This document shows, piece after piece, positions 6,526 to 13,545 of a stretch of 14,356 nucleotides of DNA (its first letter is position 1; each line of letters starts with the position of its first letter). A program made the position numbers and the translations under genes. The stretch comes from JAGDXZ01 sp049965975 (GTDB taxonomy: Archaea > Micrarchaeota > Micrarchaeia > Micrarchaeales > CABMGC01): positions 1 through 14,356 of the forward strand of contig JBMFVN010000016.1 of NCBI GenBank assembly GCA_049965975.1. The letters run 5' to 3'. The notes under the pieces are model-generated. The model saw only the letters and a program-made list of their open reading frames with translations, ran no database searches and had not been told where the DNA came from.

Positions 6526-6879
6526 ATGCCGGAAGACGAAAATGACATCGAGAAGCTGCTTGGCGACTATCAGGCTATTCAGGAGCAGATGAAATCTTTT
6601 GCTTCACTGCTTGACCAGCTGCAAAGCCAAAAAGAAGAAATAGAAAAGGCAAAGGAAGAGGTAACAAACTCGACAGGCAAGGTCTACATAAGCGTCGGTG
6701 GGGTGCTTGTAGAGACGACAAAGGAAAAGTCGCTTTCTGATCTTAGCAGCAAAGCAGAGCTTACAGAGCTGAGAATAAGCACTACTACCAAGCAGTACAA
6801 CGAGCTCAAGAGCAAGGAGAAGCAGCTTAGCGAAAAGATAACGCAGCTGTACAAGCAGGGCGGCGGTGAGAGCGAGTAA
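6526..6879 (+). CDS. pfdB: Prefoldin subunit beta
   Basis: A 117-residue protein with the prefoldin beta layout: an N-terminal coiled-coil helix (about 5-48), a central beta-hairpin segment (TGKVYISVGGVLVETTKE, about 49-67) and a C-terminal coiled-coil helix (about 70-110). Prefoldin is a cytosolic hexamer of two alpha and four beta subunits that holds unfolded proteins and hands them to the thermosome. The GKVY...GG..VE..K core is diagnostic and the length is normal for archaeal beta subunits. The gene has its own TATA box and runs straight into the DHH phosphoesterase gene, whose TTG start follows its TAA with no gap. A prefoldin beta gene near a DHH phosphoesterase gene is a recurrent archaeal neighbourhood as far as I recall. 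No Shine-Dalgarno is seen. Confidence 0.95.
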   Translation: MPEDENDIEKLLGDYQAIQEQMKSFASLLDQLQSQKEEIEKAKEEVTNSTGKVYISVGGVLVETTKEKSLSDLSSKAELTELRISTTTKQYNELKSKEKQLSEKITQLYKQGGGESE

Positions 6880-7893
6880 TTGGCTGATCTCTTGACCGAT
6901 TTCATTTCATTCGACAAGCTTGTAGAGCTTATAAAGCGTTACGCGCAGCAAGACGTCTTGCTCACATTCCATTCAATAGGCGATCGCGACGCTGTGGGCT
7001 CGGCCGTTGCCTTGTCTGAGTACTTGCCCAATTCAATAGTGGCGATGCCAGATTTTCTTACAAACAACGCAAGGAAGATGCTCGCTTCTGTGGGCTACGA
7101 CAAGAAGATAAGCGCGAAGTTCGCGCAGACGAGCGCGGTAATAGTTACCGATGCCGACAACACAGAGGTTCTTGGTCCATTTGCAAAGGAGCTTGCAGAC
7201 TACAAGGGCGAGGTTCTTTTCATAGACCACCATCTAAGGGCAGAGGGCCTTGACACAGAGCTGCCAAATGCTTCTGCAGTTTATGTTTTCAGCGACGAGT
7301 CCTTCAACTCAACGTGCAGCATAGTGTACGCCTTGCTAGAGAGGCTTGGAGCAAAAGTGGGCAAAGAGGCTGCCACGCTTCTCGTAAACGGCATGATTGC
7401 AGACTCTGCAGATTTGCAGAATGCAAGCGCGACAACTTTCTTGCAGCTTTCAAAGCTTTTCGAAATAGCAGGCACAACCTATTCTGCAATTCAGGAAGAA
7501 TATCATTCTAATATACCTCTTGCCAACAGGTTCATGACACTGCAAGATGTCAAGCGGGCAAGCGTGGAAAATACCGGCAAGTACTTGATTGTTTTTGGAA
7601 AGGCCACAGAGCATGCTAACGTAGCTGCAGATACGGCAATGAACATGGGCGCTGATGCTGCAGTTTTCTGGGCTGTAACTGAGTTAGAAGCCTCAATTTC
7701 CGGCAGGCTGAGGTCGCCGCTTGATAGCAAGCTCGGCATACACCTTGGCATATACATGCGAGACATAGCCAAATTGCTTAACGGTACTGGCGGTGGCCAT
7801 GCGTGTGCTGCAGGCGCCTACGGTCCAGAAAAGGACAAGGTAGAAGAAGCAGCAATGCAAATAGTAAACAGGCTAAGGGAAAAGATGAAATAA
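6880..7893 (+). CDS. DHH-family phosphoesterase (short, NrnA/RecJ-like)
   Basis: A 337-residue protein with the DHH phosphoesterase motifs: motif I at 31-41 (H31, D35, D37, then GS), motif II D91 in VTDAD, motif III DHH at 116-118, motif IV D175 in MIADS, and a C-terminal DHHA1 domain with GTGGGH at 302-307. These residues bind two metal ions, usually manganese. Family members hydrolyse phosphodiester bonds of short oligonucleotides, pAp or single-stranded DNA; the substrate here is not decided by sequence. Motif I is GDRD rather than the usual PDGD, with the acidic ligands kept. The TTG start abuts the prefoldin stop; GGTGAG (6865-6870) is nine bases upstream and supports this start. It is much shorter than the GINS-associated RecJ-like nuclease, so I do not call it GAN. 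Confidence 0.9.
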   Translation: MADLLTDFISFDKLVELIKRYAQQDVLLTFHSIGDRDAVGSAVALSEYLPNSIVAMPDFLTNNARKMLASVGYDKKISAKFAQTSAVIVTDADNTEVLGPFAKELADYKGEVLFIDHHLRAEGLDTELPNASAVYVFSDESFNSTCSIVYALLERLGAKVGKEAATLLVNGMIADSADLQNASATTFLQLSKLFEIAGTTYSAIQEEYHSNIPLANRFMTLQDVKRASVENTGKYLIVFGKATEHANVAADTAMNMGADAAVFWAVTELEASISGRLRSPLDSKLGIHLGIYMRDIAKLLNGTGGGHACAAGAYGPEKDKVEEAAMQIVNRLREKMK

Positions 7894-7926
7894 TAATAAA
7901 AGAACCACAATCGGCATTGAGCTACG

Positions 7927-7944
7927 TTTTTATCTTCTCTTTTT
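7927..7944 (+). terminator. T-run terminator of the prefoldin/DHH operon
   Basis: Two T5 runs (7927-7931 and 7940-7944) in a pyrimidine-rich block 34-51 bases after the DHH stop, without a strong hairpin, as in typical archaeal oligo-T termination. Confidence 0.4.
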
Positions 7945-7958
7945 AGGCAACTAGCAAG

Positions 7959-7967
7959 CTAATAAAT
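7959..7967 (+). promoter_or_regulatory. TATA-like element of the Mre11-like gene
   Basis: CTAATAAAT is centred about 25 bases before the ATG at 7988, giving a leaderless transcript. The T-rich element at 7927-7931 is too far for a leaderless start but is not excluded. Confidence 0.35.
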
Positions 7968-7987
7968 GTTGAACGAGCAATAAGATC

Positions 7988-9181
7988 ATGAAGCTTGCAA
8001 TCGTCTCTGATTTTCACCTTGGCTATGAGCGCTTCAGGAGCGACGCCTTTAGCCAGGCTCACGAAGCCCTGATCAAAGCTGCAGAGCAGGCTGACGCTAT
8101 GCTTGTGCCTGGAGACATCTTCGACAATAGGGCTCCAAAGCCTGATGTCCTCGCTGAAGGCTTAAGCCTTTTCAGAGAGCTTTCGAGCAGGAAGTGGAAT
8201 GCTGAAATAGAGCAAGTAACTGGAATGTCAAAAGCATATACAAATGCCCCTATAGTGGTAATACCAGGAACGCACGAGCGCAGGGCTGTTGGCGAGGAGA
8301 ACCCAATAAGCCTGCTCAGCCTTGCGGGCTTCGTTGTAGACGCGAGCGACTCAGTAGCAATAATAAAGAAAGGCGATGAGCGTGTCGCTGTGCGGGGCAT
8401 AGGCGGCATAGCCGAGGAAAGGCTCAGGGATTACCTCAAGACAGCAGAGTTCAAGCCTGTGCCCGGCGCGTTCAACATACTTATGTTCCACCAGTCAATC
8501 TACGAGCTTATGCCTTTCAGCAAGGATTTCATCCACTTTGACGAGCTGCCAGAAGGCTACGACCTCTATGTAGACGGCCACATACACAACAGAGTAGAGG
8601 CAAAGGTGCATGGCAAGCCTTTCATAATACCAGGCAGCACTGTGCTCACGCAGCTCAAGGAGACTGAGCAGGAAAGCAAGGGTTTCTACATTTACGACAC
8701 TAAAACAGGCGAGGCAAGGTTTCAAAGCATAAACTCAAGGAGGTTTGTAGTGGTGAAGGTAAGCGTAGAAGGAAAGGAGCCCAGCGAAATAACAAGCGAA
8801 ATCTCAGAGCAAGTTGCAAAAGAAGCAGGCAAGGGCGACATGCCAATAGTGCAGGTTTCGCTTTCTGGCAGCCTGAAACAGGGCTTCAAGCCTGGCGACC
8901 TTAGCTTCTCGCAAATTGTCAAGGATTTCGAAGGAAAGGCGATTGTGGAAATATCAGGATCAGGCATAGAGGAAGCAAGCGCGATAGCAGGAGAATTCAA
9001 GCAGGGCATGCTAGAAGGACTGCCAGTAAAGGATTACGGCACAAGCCTGTTTATCGAGAAGCTCAAGCAAGCCGGCTATTCCCTGAGCATATCGCCAACT
9101 GCTTTGTTCGACATACTTAGCGGCGAAAGCAAAGACAAGGCAGTGAAGGCCGCGCTCGACAAGCTGCTTCAAGGAGACTAA
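7988..9181 (+). CDS. Mre11-like DNA repair metallophosphoesterase
   Basis: A 397-residue calcineurin-like metallophosphoesterase of the SbcD/Mre11 group. Motifs: DFH (D8, H10), PGDIFD (D43), PGTHER at 93-98, FH (H168) and DGHIH (H198, H200). The capping domain follows from about residue 250 and the C-terminal 100 residues are helical. Mre11 with Rad50 resects DNA double-strand breaks using two manganese ions. The third motif is normally GNHD/E: its Asn bridges or binds metal and its His is catalytic. Here the Asn is replaced by Thr95 while His96 is kept. A longer loop (about residues 68-88) precedes this motif. No rad50 gene is within the window, and the gene appears to be transcribed alone. 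Activity is therefore plausible but unproven; a related family with altered metal binding is the alternative. Confidence 0.85.
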   Translation: MKLAIVSDFHLGYERFRSDAFSQAHEALIKAAEQADAMLVPGDIFDNRAPKPDVLAEGLSLFRELSSRKWNAEIEQVTGMSKAYTNAPIVVIPGTHERRAVGEENPISLLSLAGFVVDASDSVAIIKKGDERVAVRGIGGIAEERLRDYLKTAEFKPVPGAFNILMFHQSIYELMPFSKDFIHFDELPEGYDLYVDGHIHNRVEAKVHGKPFIIPGSTVLTQLKETEQESKGFYIYDTKTGEARFQSINSRRFVVVKVSVEGKEPSEITSEISEQVAKEAGKGDMPIVQVSLSGSLKQGFKPGDLSFSQIVKDFEGKAIVEISGSGIEEASAIAGEFKQGMLEGLPVKDYGTSLFIEKLKQAGYSLSISPTALFDILSGESKDKAVKAALDKLLQGD

Positions 9182-9203
9182 GCCAAGCCGGCTAAAAAGC
9201 AGC

Positions 9204-9226
9204 AGCAAGCATGTCTTTTGCTTTTT
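9204..9226 (+). terminator. Weak hairpin plus T-run after the Mre11-like gene
   Basis: AGCAA (9204-9208) can pair with TTGCT (9218-9222), followed by TTTT at 9223-9226, 23-45 bases after the TAA. The stem is only five pairs with a nine-base loop, so the T-run may be the functional part. An 8-base palindrome AGCCGGCT lies just before, at 9186-9193. Confidence 0.35.
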
Positions 9227-9245
9227 GCACACGCGGCATACTTTG

Positions 9246-9258
9246 CTTTATAATTATT
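9246..9258 (+). promoter_or_regulatory. TATA element of the hisS operon
   Basis: CTTTATAATTATT is centred about 34 bases before the ATG at 9286. A second AT-rich stretch at 9265-9274 is too close to the start to serve a leaderless transcript. Confidence 0.5.
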
Positions 9259-9285
9259 TCTCATGCTATATTAATCATCGATATT

Positions 9286-10560
9286 ATGATTTCACTTCCA
9301 AGAGGAACGCGCGACTATGCCTTAGACGAGGCAATAGCGCTTAACAATTTGGCAAGCAAGGCTGAAGCAGTGTTCAGGCGCTTCGGCTTTTCTCCTTTGA
9401 TCACTCCTGTAATTGAAACTAACGAGGTGCTCAATGCAAAAACATATGGCGACGAGCTTAGCAAGGAGGTGTTCGGCATTGCCAATGAAGATTCCAGCCT
9501 TCGCTACGACTTCACTGTGCCGTTGTCAAGGTATATGGCTCAAAACAAGGACCTAAGCCTGCCGTTTAAGCGATATCAAATAGGCCCAATTTGGAGAAAG
9601 GACGAGCCTCAGTTCATGAGGCTCAGGGAGTTTTGGCAGGCCGATGTGGACATTGTAGGCAGCTCTGAAGTTGGGAGCGACGCAGAGGCTTTGTCCGCAA
9701 CAGCAATAGCGTTGAATGAAATGGGCCTGTCGCAGTATACTATCAGGCTGAATAGCAGGATTCTGCTTAACAGCATTCTTGACATGTTCAAAATAGAAAA
9801 AAGCAAGTCGCTTCAGGTTTTAAGGCTGATAGACAAGCTTTACAAGCTCGGGGCTGATCAAACAATTGCTTCACTTGAACAGCTAGGCATAGACTCAAAG
9901 ACTGCAGAGTCTGTAATTTCTTTTGTAAGTTCTGGAGACTTAGAAAGCAAGAAAGAAGCACTTGCCGCTTCTTCGCCTGTTGCAAAGGCAGAGCTGGAAA
10001 AGGTGGATGTGCTGATGAAGCTTGTAAAAAGCTACGGGCCTGAATGCAGCATGGAGCTTGACTTGTCGCTTGTAAGGGGCTTTGACTACTATACCGGCTT
10101 TATCTGGGAATTTGTTGTCGAAAAGGAAGGCAAGCGATTGCCTTCATTGGGTGGCGGCGGAAGGTACGACAACCTCATAGGCCTGCTTTCAGGAAAGGGC
10201 AAAAGCTTGCCAGCTACTGGTTCTTCGATAGGCATTAGCAGAGCCTTTGATTTGCTTTACGAAAAGACAGGCGTGAAGACATATTCAAAGGCTTTCATAG
10301 CATATGTGAGTGATTCGCAGTTCGGGTATGCGCTTGACTTTGCAAACAAGCTGCGCGAAGAAGGCATAAATACTGATTTAAACGTTTCAAAAAGGTCGCT
10401 GTCTAAGCAGCTAGAATACGCAGCTTCGCTAGGCATACCTTTCGTTGTGATAATAGGAGACGAGGAGCTTAAGCAGGGCAAGGTAAGGGTAAGGGACATG
10501 TCTACCGGTTCTGAGGAGCTTCTCGACCAAGAATCTGCTATAGAAAAGTTGAAGGTGTAA
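9286..10560 (+). CDS. hisS: Histidyl-tRNA synthetase
   Basis: A 424-residue class II synthetase that attaches histidine to tRNA-His in the cytosol. Motifs: N-terminal PRGTRD (5-10), motif 1 region around 30-45, motif 2 with YQIGPIWRKDEP at 97-108 and LREFWQADVDIVG at 113-125, the histidine-specific LVRGFDYYTG at 262-271, GGGGRYDNL at 289-297, and motif 3 with GSSIGISRAF at 312-321. The C-terminal 90 residues form the anticodon-binding domain. The RLREF...QADVD form of motif 2 is the archaeal type. The frame is open upstream to ATG 9211, but the family begins with the PRGTRD segment, so ATG 9286 is the start; the extra 25 residues would be non-homologous and span the TATA box. Length is normal. 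A conserved-looking gene follows two bases downstream. Confidence 0.96.
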   Translation: MISLPRGTRDYALDEAIALNNLASKAEAVFRRFGFSPLITPVIETNEVLNAKTYGDELSKEVFGIANEDSSLRYDFTVPLSRYMAQNKDLSLPFKRYQIGPIWRKDEPQFMRLREFWQADVDIVGSSEVGSDAEALSATAIALNEMGLSQYTIRLNSRILLNSILDMFKIEKSKSLQVLRLIDKLYKLGADQTIASLEQLGIDSKTAESVISFVSSGDLESKKEALAASSPVAKAELEKVDVLMKLVKSYGPECSMELDLSLVRGFDYYTGFIWEFVVEKEGKRLPSLGGGGRYDNLIGLLSGKGKSLPATGSSIGISRAFDLLYEKTGVKTYSKAFIAYVSDSQFGYALDFANKLREEGINTDLNVSKRSLSKQLEYAASLGIPFVVIIGDEELKQGKVRVRDMSTGSEELLDQESAIEKLKV

Positions 10561-10562
10561 AA

Positions 10563-11093
10563 ATGCCAAAATCAGAAGTTGAAGAACTTACTGAAAAGAC
10601 TATTTCAAACGGTGGCCTGCTTGCAAGGCTTTACTTCGACATGCAGAGCGAGAAGCAAGAGGACTTGCAGCCGCTTATGGCCGATTTGATAAACAACAGG
10701 CTTCTCAAAACACCAGGGGTTGTGTACTGCTACGGCAGCATAGAGCCGCCAATAAAGATAGAGCAGGACAATGTGTACTCGACAAGCGCTGAGCTTACAG
10801 TTCTTTTCCAAAATGTTACAGCATTGCTGAATGTCGCTTTCATGTTCGCGCCTGCAGGCATAGAGGTAATAAGGCCAGAGAAAGAGTACCGCATTCCAAT
10901 AGCAGATTTGCAGTCTGCGGTGCTCGATGCAGCCCAAATTTCGGCAAACTATTCTCAATACATTCTAAGCAAGGTGCTAAGCCCTGAAGACTTCGCCAAG
11001 ATTCAGAGCGACCTCAAGAGAAGGGAAGAGCTTGGCAAGAAGCTGCTTGAAAAGAGAGAAAAAGATCAAAAAGGCAATGAGCAAGGCAAATAG
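10563..11093 (+). CDS. Conserved-looking archaeal protein of unknown function
   Basis: A soluble 176-residue protein that starts two bases after the hisS stop, with GGTG (10554-10557) five bases upstream as ribosome binding site, so it is translated from the hisS transcript. Residues 18-95 predict as an alpha/beta fold: GGLLARLYFDMQ, then TPGVVYCYGSIEPP, a loop with DNVYSTSAELTVLF, and helix-strand VAFMFAPAGIEVIRP. Residues 110-145 are helical, and the last 30 residues are a highly charged Lys/Glu tail. The pattern of YFD, GVVY, YSTSAE and GIEV.RP recalls a widespread uncharacterised archaeal family, from memory only. No catalytic residue, zinc ligand or membrane segment is evident. Linkage to hisS may reflect translation, but could be accidental. 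It ends four bases from the stop of the convergent HMG-CoA reductase gene. Confidence 0.85.
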   Translation: MPKSEVEELTEKTISNGGLLARLYFDMQSEKQEDLQPLMADLINNRLLKTPGVVYCYGSIEPPIKIEQDNVYSTSAELTVLFQNVTALLNVAFMFAPAGIEVIRPEKEYRIPIADLQSAVLDAAQISANYSQYILSKVLSPEDFAKIQSDLKRREELGKKLLEKREKDQKGNEQGK

Positions 11094-11097
11094 CCCG

Positions 11098-12342
11098 CTA
11101 TTTCTTCAGCTGCGCGTGTGCGCTTGCAAGCTCTTGGCCCGCTTCTGCCGCAAGCAAATTGAGCTCTCCAGCTAGCACTGCGCTTGCTATAAGCTCTGCA
11201 AACGCGCGCTTTGTCCTGCCTTCATCGTCTCCTTCGCCGTAAACCCCGCTGGCCTTGAGCAGTTCCTTGGCAGTTTCCCTGTGAGTGCCGCCACCATAGG
11301 TTCCTATCTCAAGGGCTGGCAAGTATACAGAGCAGTACAAGCTGCCATCTTCAAGCGCCTTCGCGTCGTCAAATGCGTTGACTCCATCAACTATCTGTGC
11401 AACATCCTGGCCGTATGCGATGAAAGCTGCTGCAAGTATGTTTGCCACATGGGCGTTGTGGGCAAGTGAGCCAGCAAGGCTAGAGCCCATGTAGTTCTTG
11501 ACGTAATTTAGCTCTTCTATGGTCTTTGCATCTGCTTTGAAGTATTCCTCCAAGGCTTCTTTGGTTATCACCGCCTCTGCCACCACCGAGATGCCCCTGC
11601 CTTTTATTATGTTTATTGCAGAAGGCTTCTTGTCTGCACACATGTTGCCGCTTTCGCTCACAAGCTTAGCATTTACTCCGCGTTTTGAAAGTTCCTCTAT
11701 AAGCTGCTTGGTCGTAGCAGTGGCTGCGATAGTTACCATGTTCATTCCCATTGCTGCCTTTGTATCTGCCGAGTAGCGCAGGTAGAGAAGCCTGCCAGTA
11801 GAAAAGGCGTCTACATTTAGCAGGTTGAGCCTGCTGTTGCTTTTTGCAAATGCCTGCCTTAGCATTGCTATGCCCTCTGCAGAGTTGACATAGCGCATCG
11901 CCTCTGCTGTGTTTTTCAAAGAGCCTGTATCGATAGCAACGCTTCTTGTCATTCCGTTGCTCAATATCTTCGCAGTAGACCCGCCGCTCTTGTTTATAGC
12001 GCTTGCTCCCCTGTTGACTCCGGCAACAAGCTTGCCTTCTGTAGTAGCAAGGAAGAACGGGTATTTGCCTTTAGCGTATTCGCCGTTTACCTTAAGCTCT
12101 ACCAGGCCCACAGGAACCTGCACGGCGCCTATTGCATTTTCTATGTTTCTTTTGCTTGCATCTGAAAAATCGATAGAGTGCTTTGAAACATGCTCAAGTT
12201 GCGTGTGCGAAATGCGCTCAACGTACTTCCTTCTTATCTCCACAGCAAGAGAAGCGTCTTGCACAAGCTCATCGACTTTGTATGGCTTTATCTCCCCTGC
12301 TATGATTTTTTCAACGATCTCGTCTATCTGCTTTGCTTCCAT
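11098..12342 (-). CDS. hmgA: HMG-CoA reductase (class I-like, archaeal)
   Basis: A 414-residue enzyme that reduces HMG-CoA to mevalonate with two NAD(P)H, the committed step to archaeal isoprenoid lipids. Visible motifs: ENAIGAVQVPVG (68-79), ATTEGKLVAGVNRG (99-112) with catalytic Glu102, SGNMCADKKPSAIN (231-244) with Lys238, GQDVAQ (311-316) with Asp313, GTYGGGT (347-353), and His409 near the C-terminus. It has no membrane domain, as in other archaea, and normal length. The cofactor-site motif usually reads GDAMGMNM; here residues 195-202 are KAAMGMNM, so the conserved Asp is Ala196. The gene is transcribed alone and converges on the hisS operon. Isopentenyl phosphate kinase, later in the same pathway, lies about 1.2 kb away. 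Confidence 0.95.
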   Translation of the reverse strand: MEAKQIDEIVEKIIAGEIKPYKVDELVQDASLAVEIRRKYVERISHTQLEHVSKHSIDFSDASKRNIENAIGAVQVPVGLVELKVNGEYAKGKYPFFLATTEGKLVAGVNRGASAINKSGGSTAKILSNGMTRSVAIDTGSLKNTAEAMRYVNSAEGIAMLRQAFAKSNSRLNLLNVDAFSTGRLLYLRYSADTKAAMGMNMVTIAATATTKQLIEELSKRGVNAKLVSESGNMCADKKPSAINIIKGRGISVVAEAVITKEALEEYFKADAKTIEELNYVKNYMGSSLAGSLAHNAHVANILAAAFIAYGQDVAQIVDGVNAFDDAKALEDGSLYCSVYLPALEIGTYGGGTHRETAKELLKASGVYGEGDDEGRTKRAFAELIASAVLAGELNLLAAEAGQELASAHAQLKK

Positions 12343-12366
12343 AAAACCAATTAAAATTAACAGGCA

Positions 12367-12377
12367 GTTATTAAATT
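12367..12377 (-). promoter_or_regulatory. TATA element of the HMG-CoA reductase gene
   Basis: On the minus strand CAATTTAATAA is centred about 30 bases before the ATG at 12342. No Shine-Dalgarno precedes the start, so a leaderless transcript is likely. Confidence 0.45.
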
Positions 12378-12502
12378 GTTTGTTCGGGCATGCGATGTTA
12401 AGCGAAGTTTACCTGCTTATTTATAGATTCCCTTTCAGATTTTTCCTCATGCTCATTGTTGCGCTTCTGTGCCTTTGCTAATGTGAATAAGAAAAGTTGA
12501 AT

Positions 12503-12520
12503 GCAGCGGCATTTCGCTGC
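12503..12520 (-). terminator. Hairpin at the end of the PRPP synthetase gene
   Basis: GCAGCG and CGCTGC form a perfect six-pair GC-rich stem around a six-base loop. It begins in the last base of the stop codon (12520-12522), and a short pyrimidine stretch (CTTTTC on minus) lies 7-12 bases downstream. A terminator or 3' end stabiliser for the minus-strand transcript is likely. Confidence 0.4.
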
Positions 12521-13425
12521 TACCTTAGTGCGTCAGCAATCACTTCAGAAATGTCAATCTTTGCGTATTTGTTATTTATAGTGTTTGTAGTTATGATCTC
12601 GCTTGCTCCTGCTTCTTTTATCTTTTTGTCAGCATCATCAAGGAATAGGCCGTGCACCGCCATTACGTATATTTCCTTTGCATTGTGGCGCCTAAGCACG
12701 TTCGCAGCGTTTACTACTGTGCCGCCTGTTGCTATCATGTCGTCTATTATTATTGCCGTTTTGCTAGCAAGATTGTCAGCGATGTCTTTTGTAGTTATTT
12801 CGCCGGTTATTCTGTCTCTTTCCTTGTCAAGCGCTATTGCCTTCTCTGCTCCTATTTCGCTTGCAAACGCCATTGCCCTTTCAGTGCCTCCTTCGTCAGG
12901 AGACACCACAACTATGCTTTTGCTTTTTGCCTTTATGATTTCCTTGGCGTAATGCGCGAGCAGGGGCATTGCCGACACGTCTTTCAAACTGACAGCAAAC
13001 TGCTCCTTTGCCTCTTTGCTGTGTATGCTTGCTGTTACTACTTCTTCTATGATTCCTTTCATTAGCTCTGATAGCTCGCGTATTGTAACAAGCTCGCCAG
13101 GCAGAAAGGCCCTGTCTTGCCTTGCGTATGCCAAATAAGGAAGCACAGCATGAATGCTTGCGCCGTTGTCTTTTAGCGCCCTTGCAAGTACCAGAAACTC
13201 TAGCACTTTCTCAGGAGGATTGGGAAAGAGCCTTGCAACCAGTATCACGCTTTGGCTTGCGTGCGCGCTTCGAAGAGTAAGCTTGCTTTCGTTGTCTTTG
13301 AAAACGGTTATTTTTGCAGTATCTTTGTCTATGTCAAATGGCACGCGCAAGCTCTTGGCAATGCTGCTTGCCAGATCCTCTGAGCCTTCAAGCGCAACAA
13401 CAGCATCGTATGCCTGTTTCTCCAC
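12520..13425 (-). CDS. prs: Ribose-phosphate pyrophosphokinase (PRPP synthetase)
   Basis: A 301-residue enzyme that transfers pyrophosphate from ATP to ribose 5-phosphate, giving PRPP for purine, pyrimidine, NAD and histidine synthesis. It has two phosphoribosyltransferase-type domains. The first carries the ATP-binding PYLAYARQDR (96-105); the second carries H135 in SIHSKE, SPDEGG (175-180), catalytic-loop Lys201 in LDKERDR, and the PRPP loop IIIDDMIATGGT (225-236). Length is somewhat short compared with bacterial enzymes and normal for archaeal ones. Before H135 there is Ser-Ile rather than the more usual acidic residue one position away, a minor variation. The gene is divergent from isopentenyl phosphate kinase across 120 bases, with a palindrome over its TATA region, so supply of PRPP may be regulated there. 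No second copy is seen in the window. Confidence 0.95.
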   Translation of the reverse strand: MEKQAYDAVVALEGSEDLASSIAKSLRVPFDIDKDTAKITVFKDNESKLTLRSAHASQSVILVARLFPNPPEKVLEFLVLARALKDNGASIHAVLPYLAYARQDRAFLPGELVTIRELSELMKGIIEEVVTASIHSKEAKEQFAVSLKDVSAMPLLAHYAKEIIKAKSKSIVVVSPDEGGTERAMAFASEIGAEKAIALDKERDRITGEITTKDIADNLASKTAIIIDDMIATGGTVVNAANVLRRHNAKEIYVMAVHGLFLDDADKKIKEAGASEIITTNTINNKYAKIDISEVIADALR

Positions 13426-13443
13426 GCTAAGATTTCACAGTGC

Positions 13444-13453
13444 ATTTTAAAAA
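13444..13453 (-). promoter_or_regulatory. TATA element of prs
   Basis: On the minus strand TTTTTAAAAT is centred about 24 bases before the ATG at 13425. It is flanked by the direct repeat CAGTGC (13438-13443 and 13455-13460). Confidence 0.5.
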
Positions 13454-13468
13454 GCAGTGCCTGCTTTT
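13450..13468. repeat. Perfect 8-bp inverted repeat overlapping the prs TATA element
   Basis: AAAAGCAG (13450-13457), TGC, CTGCTTTT (13461-13468). It lies in the divergent prs/isopentenyl phosphate kinase region and overlaps the upstream edge of the prs TATA box, where the B recognition element would be. Candidate operator. Confidence 0.5.
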
Positions 13469-13508
13469 GCTTTTACGATATTCGTCATTTTCCAAATGAA
13501 TTAAAAAA

Positions 13509-13517
13509 GTATATTAA
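13509..13517 (+). promoter_or_regulatory. TATA element of the isopentenyl phosphate kinase gene
   Basis: GTATATTAA preceded by an A-run is centred about 33 bases before the ATG at 13546. No ribosome binding site lies in between. Confidence 0.5.
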
Positions 13518-13545
13518 TCCCCTTTTGCTCATTCTGCTCGAGTAC

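Noticed and set aside
7988..9181. Mre11/Rad50/HerA/NurA repair cluster
   Set aside because: No Rad50, HerA or NurA gene is next to the Mre11-like gene; the neighbours are a DHH phosphoesterase operon and hisS.
9211..9285. Upstream extension of histidyl-tRNA synthetase by 25 residues from ATG 9211
   Set aside because: The extension covers the TATA element and has no family homology; the family starts close to PRGTRD, served by ATG 9286.
11909..12481. Plus-strand open frame of 190 codons
   Set aside because: Mostly antisense to HMG-CoA reductase; only its last 28 codons lie outside that gene, and these are treated separately as a weak candidate.
12497..12952. Plus-strand open frame of 151 codons resembling a membrane protein
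   Set aside because: Exact antisense of PRPP synthetase; the hydrophobic look comes from complementing charged codons.
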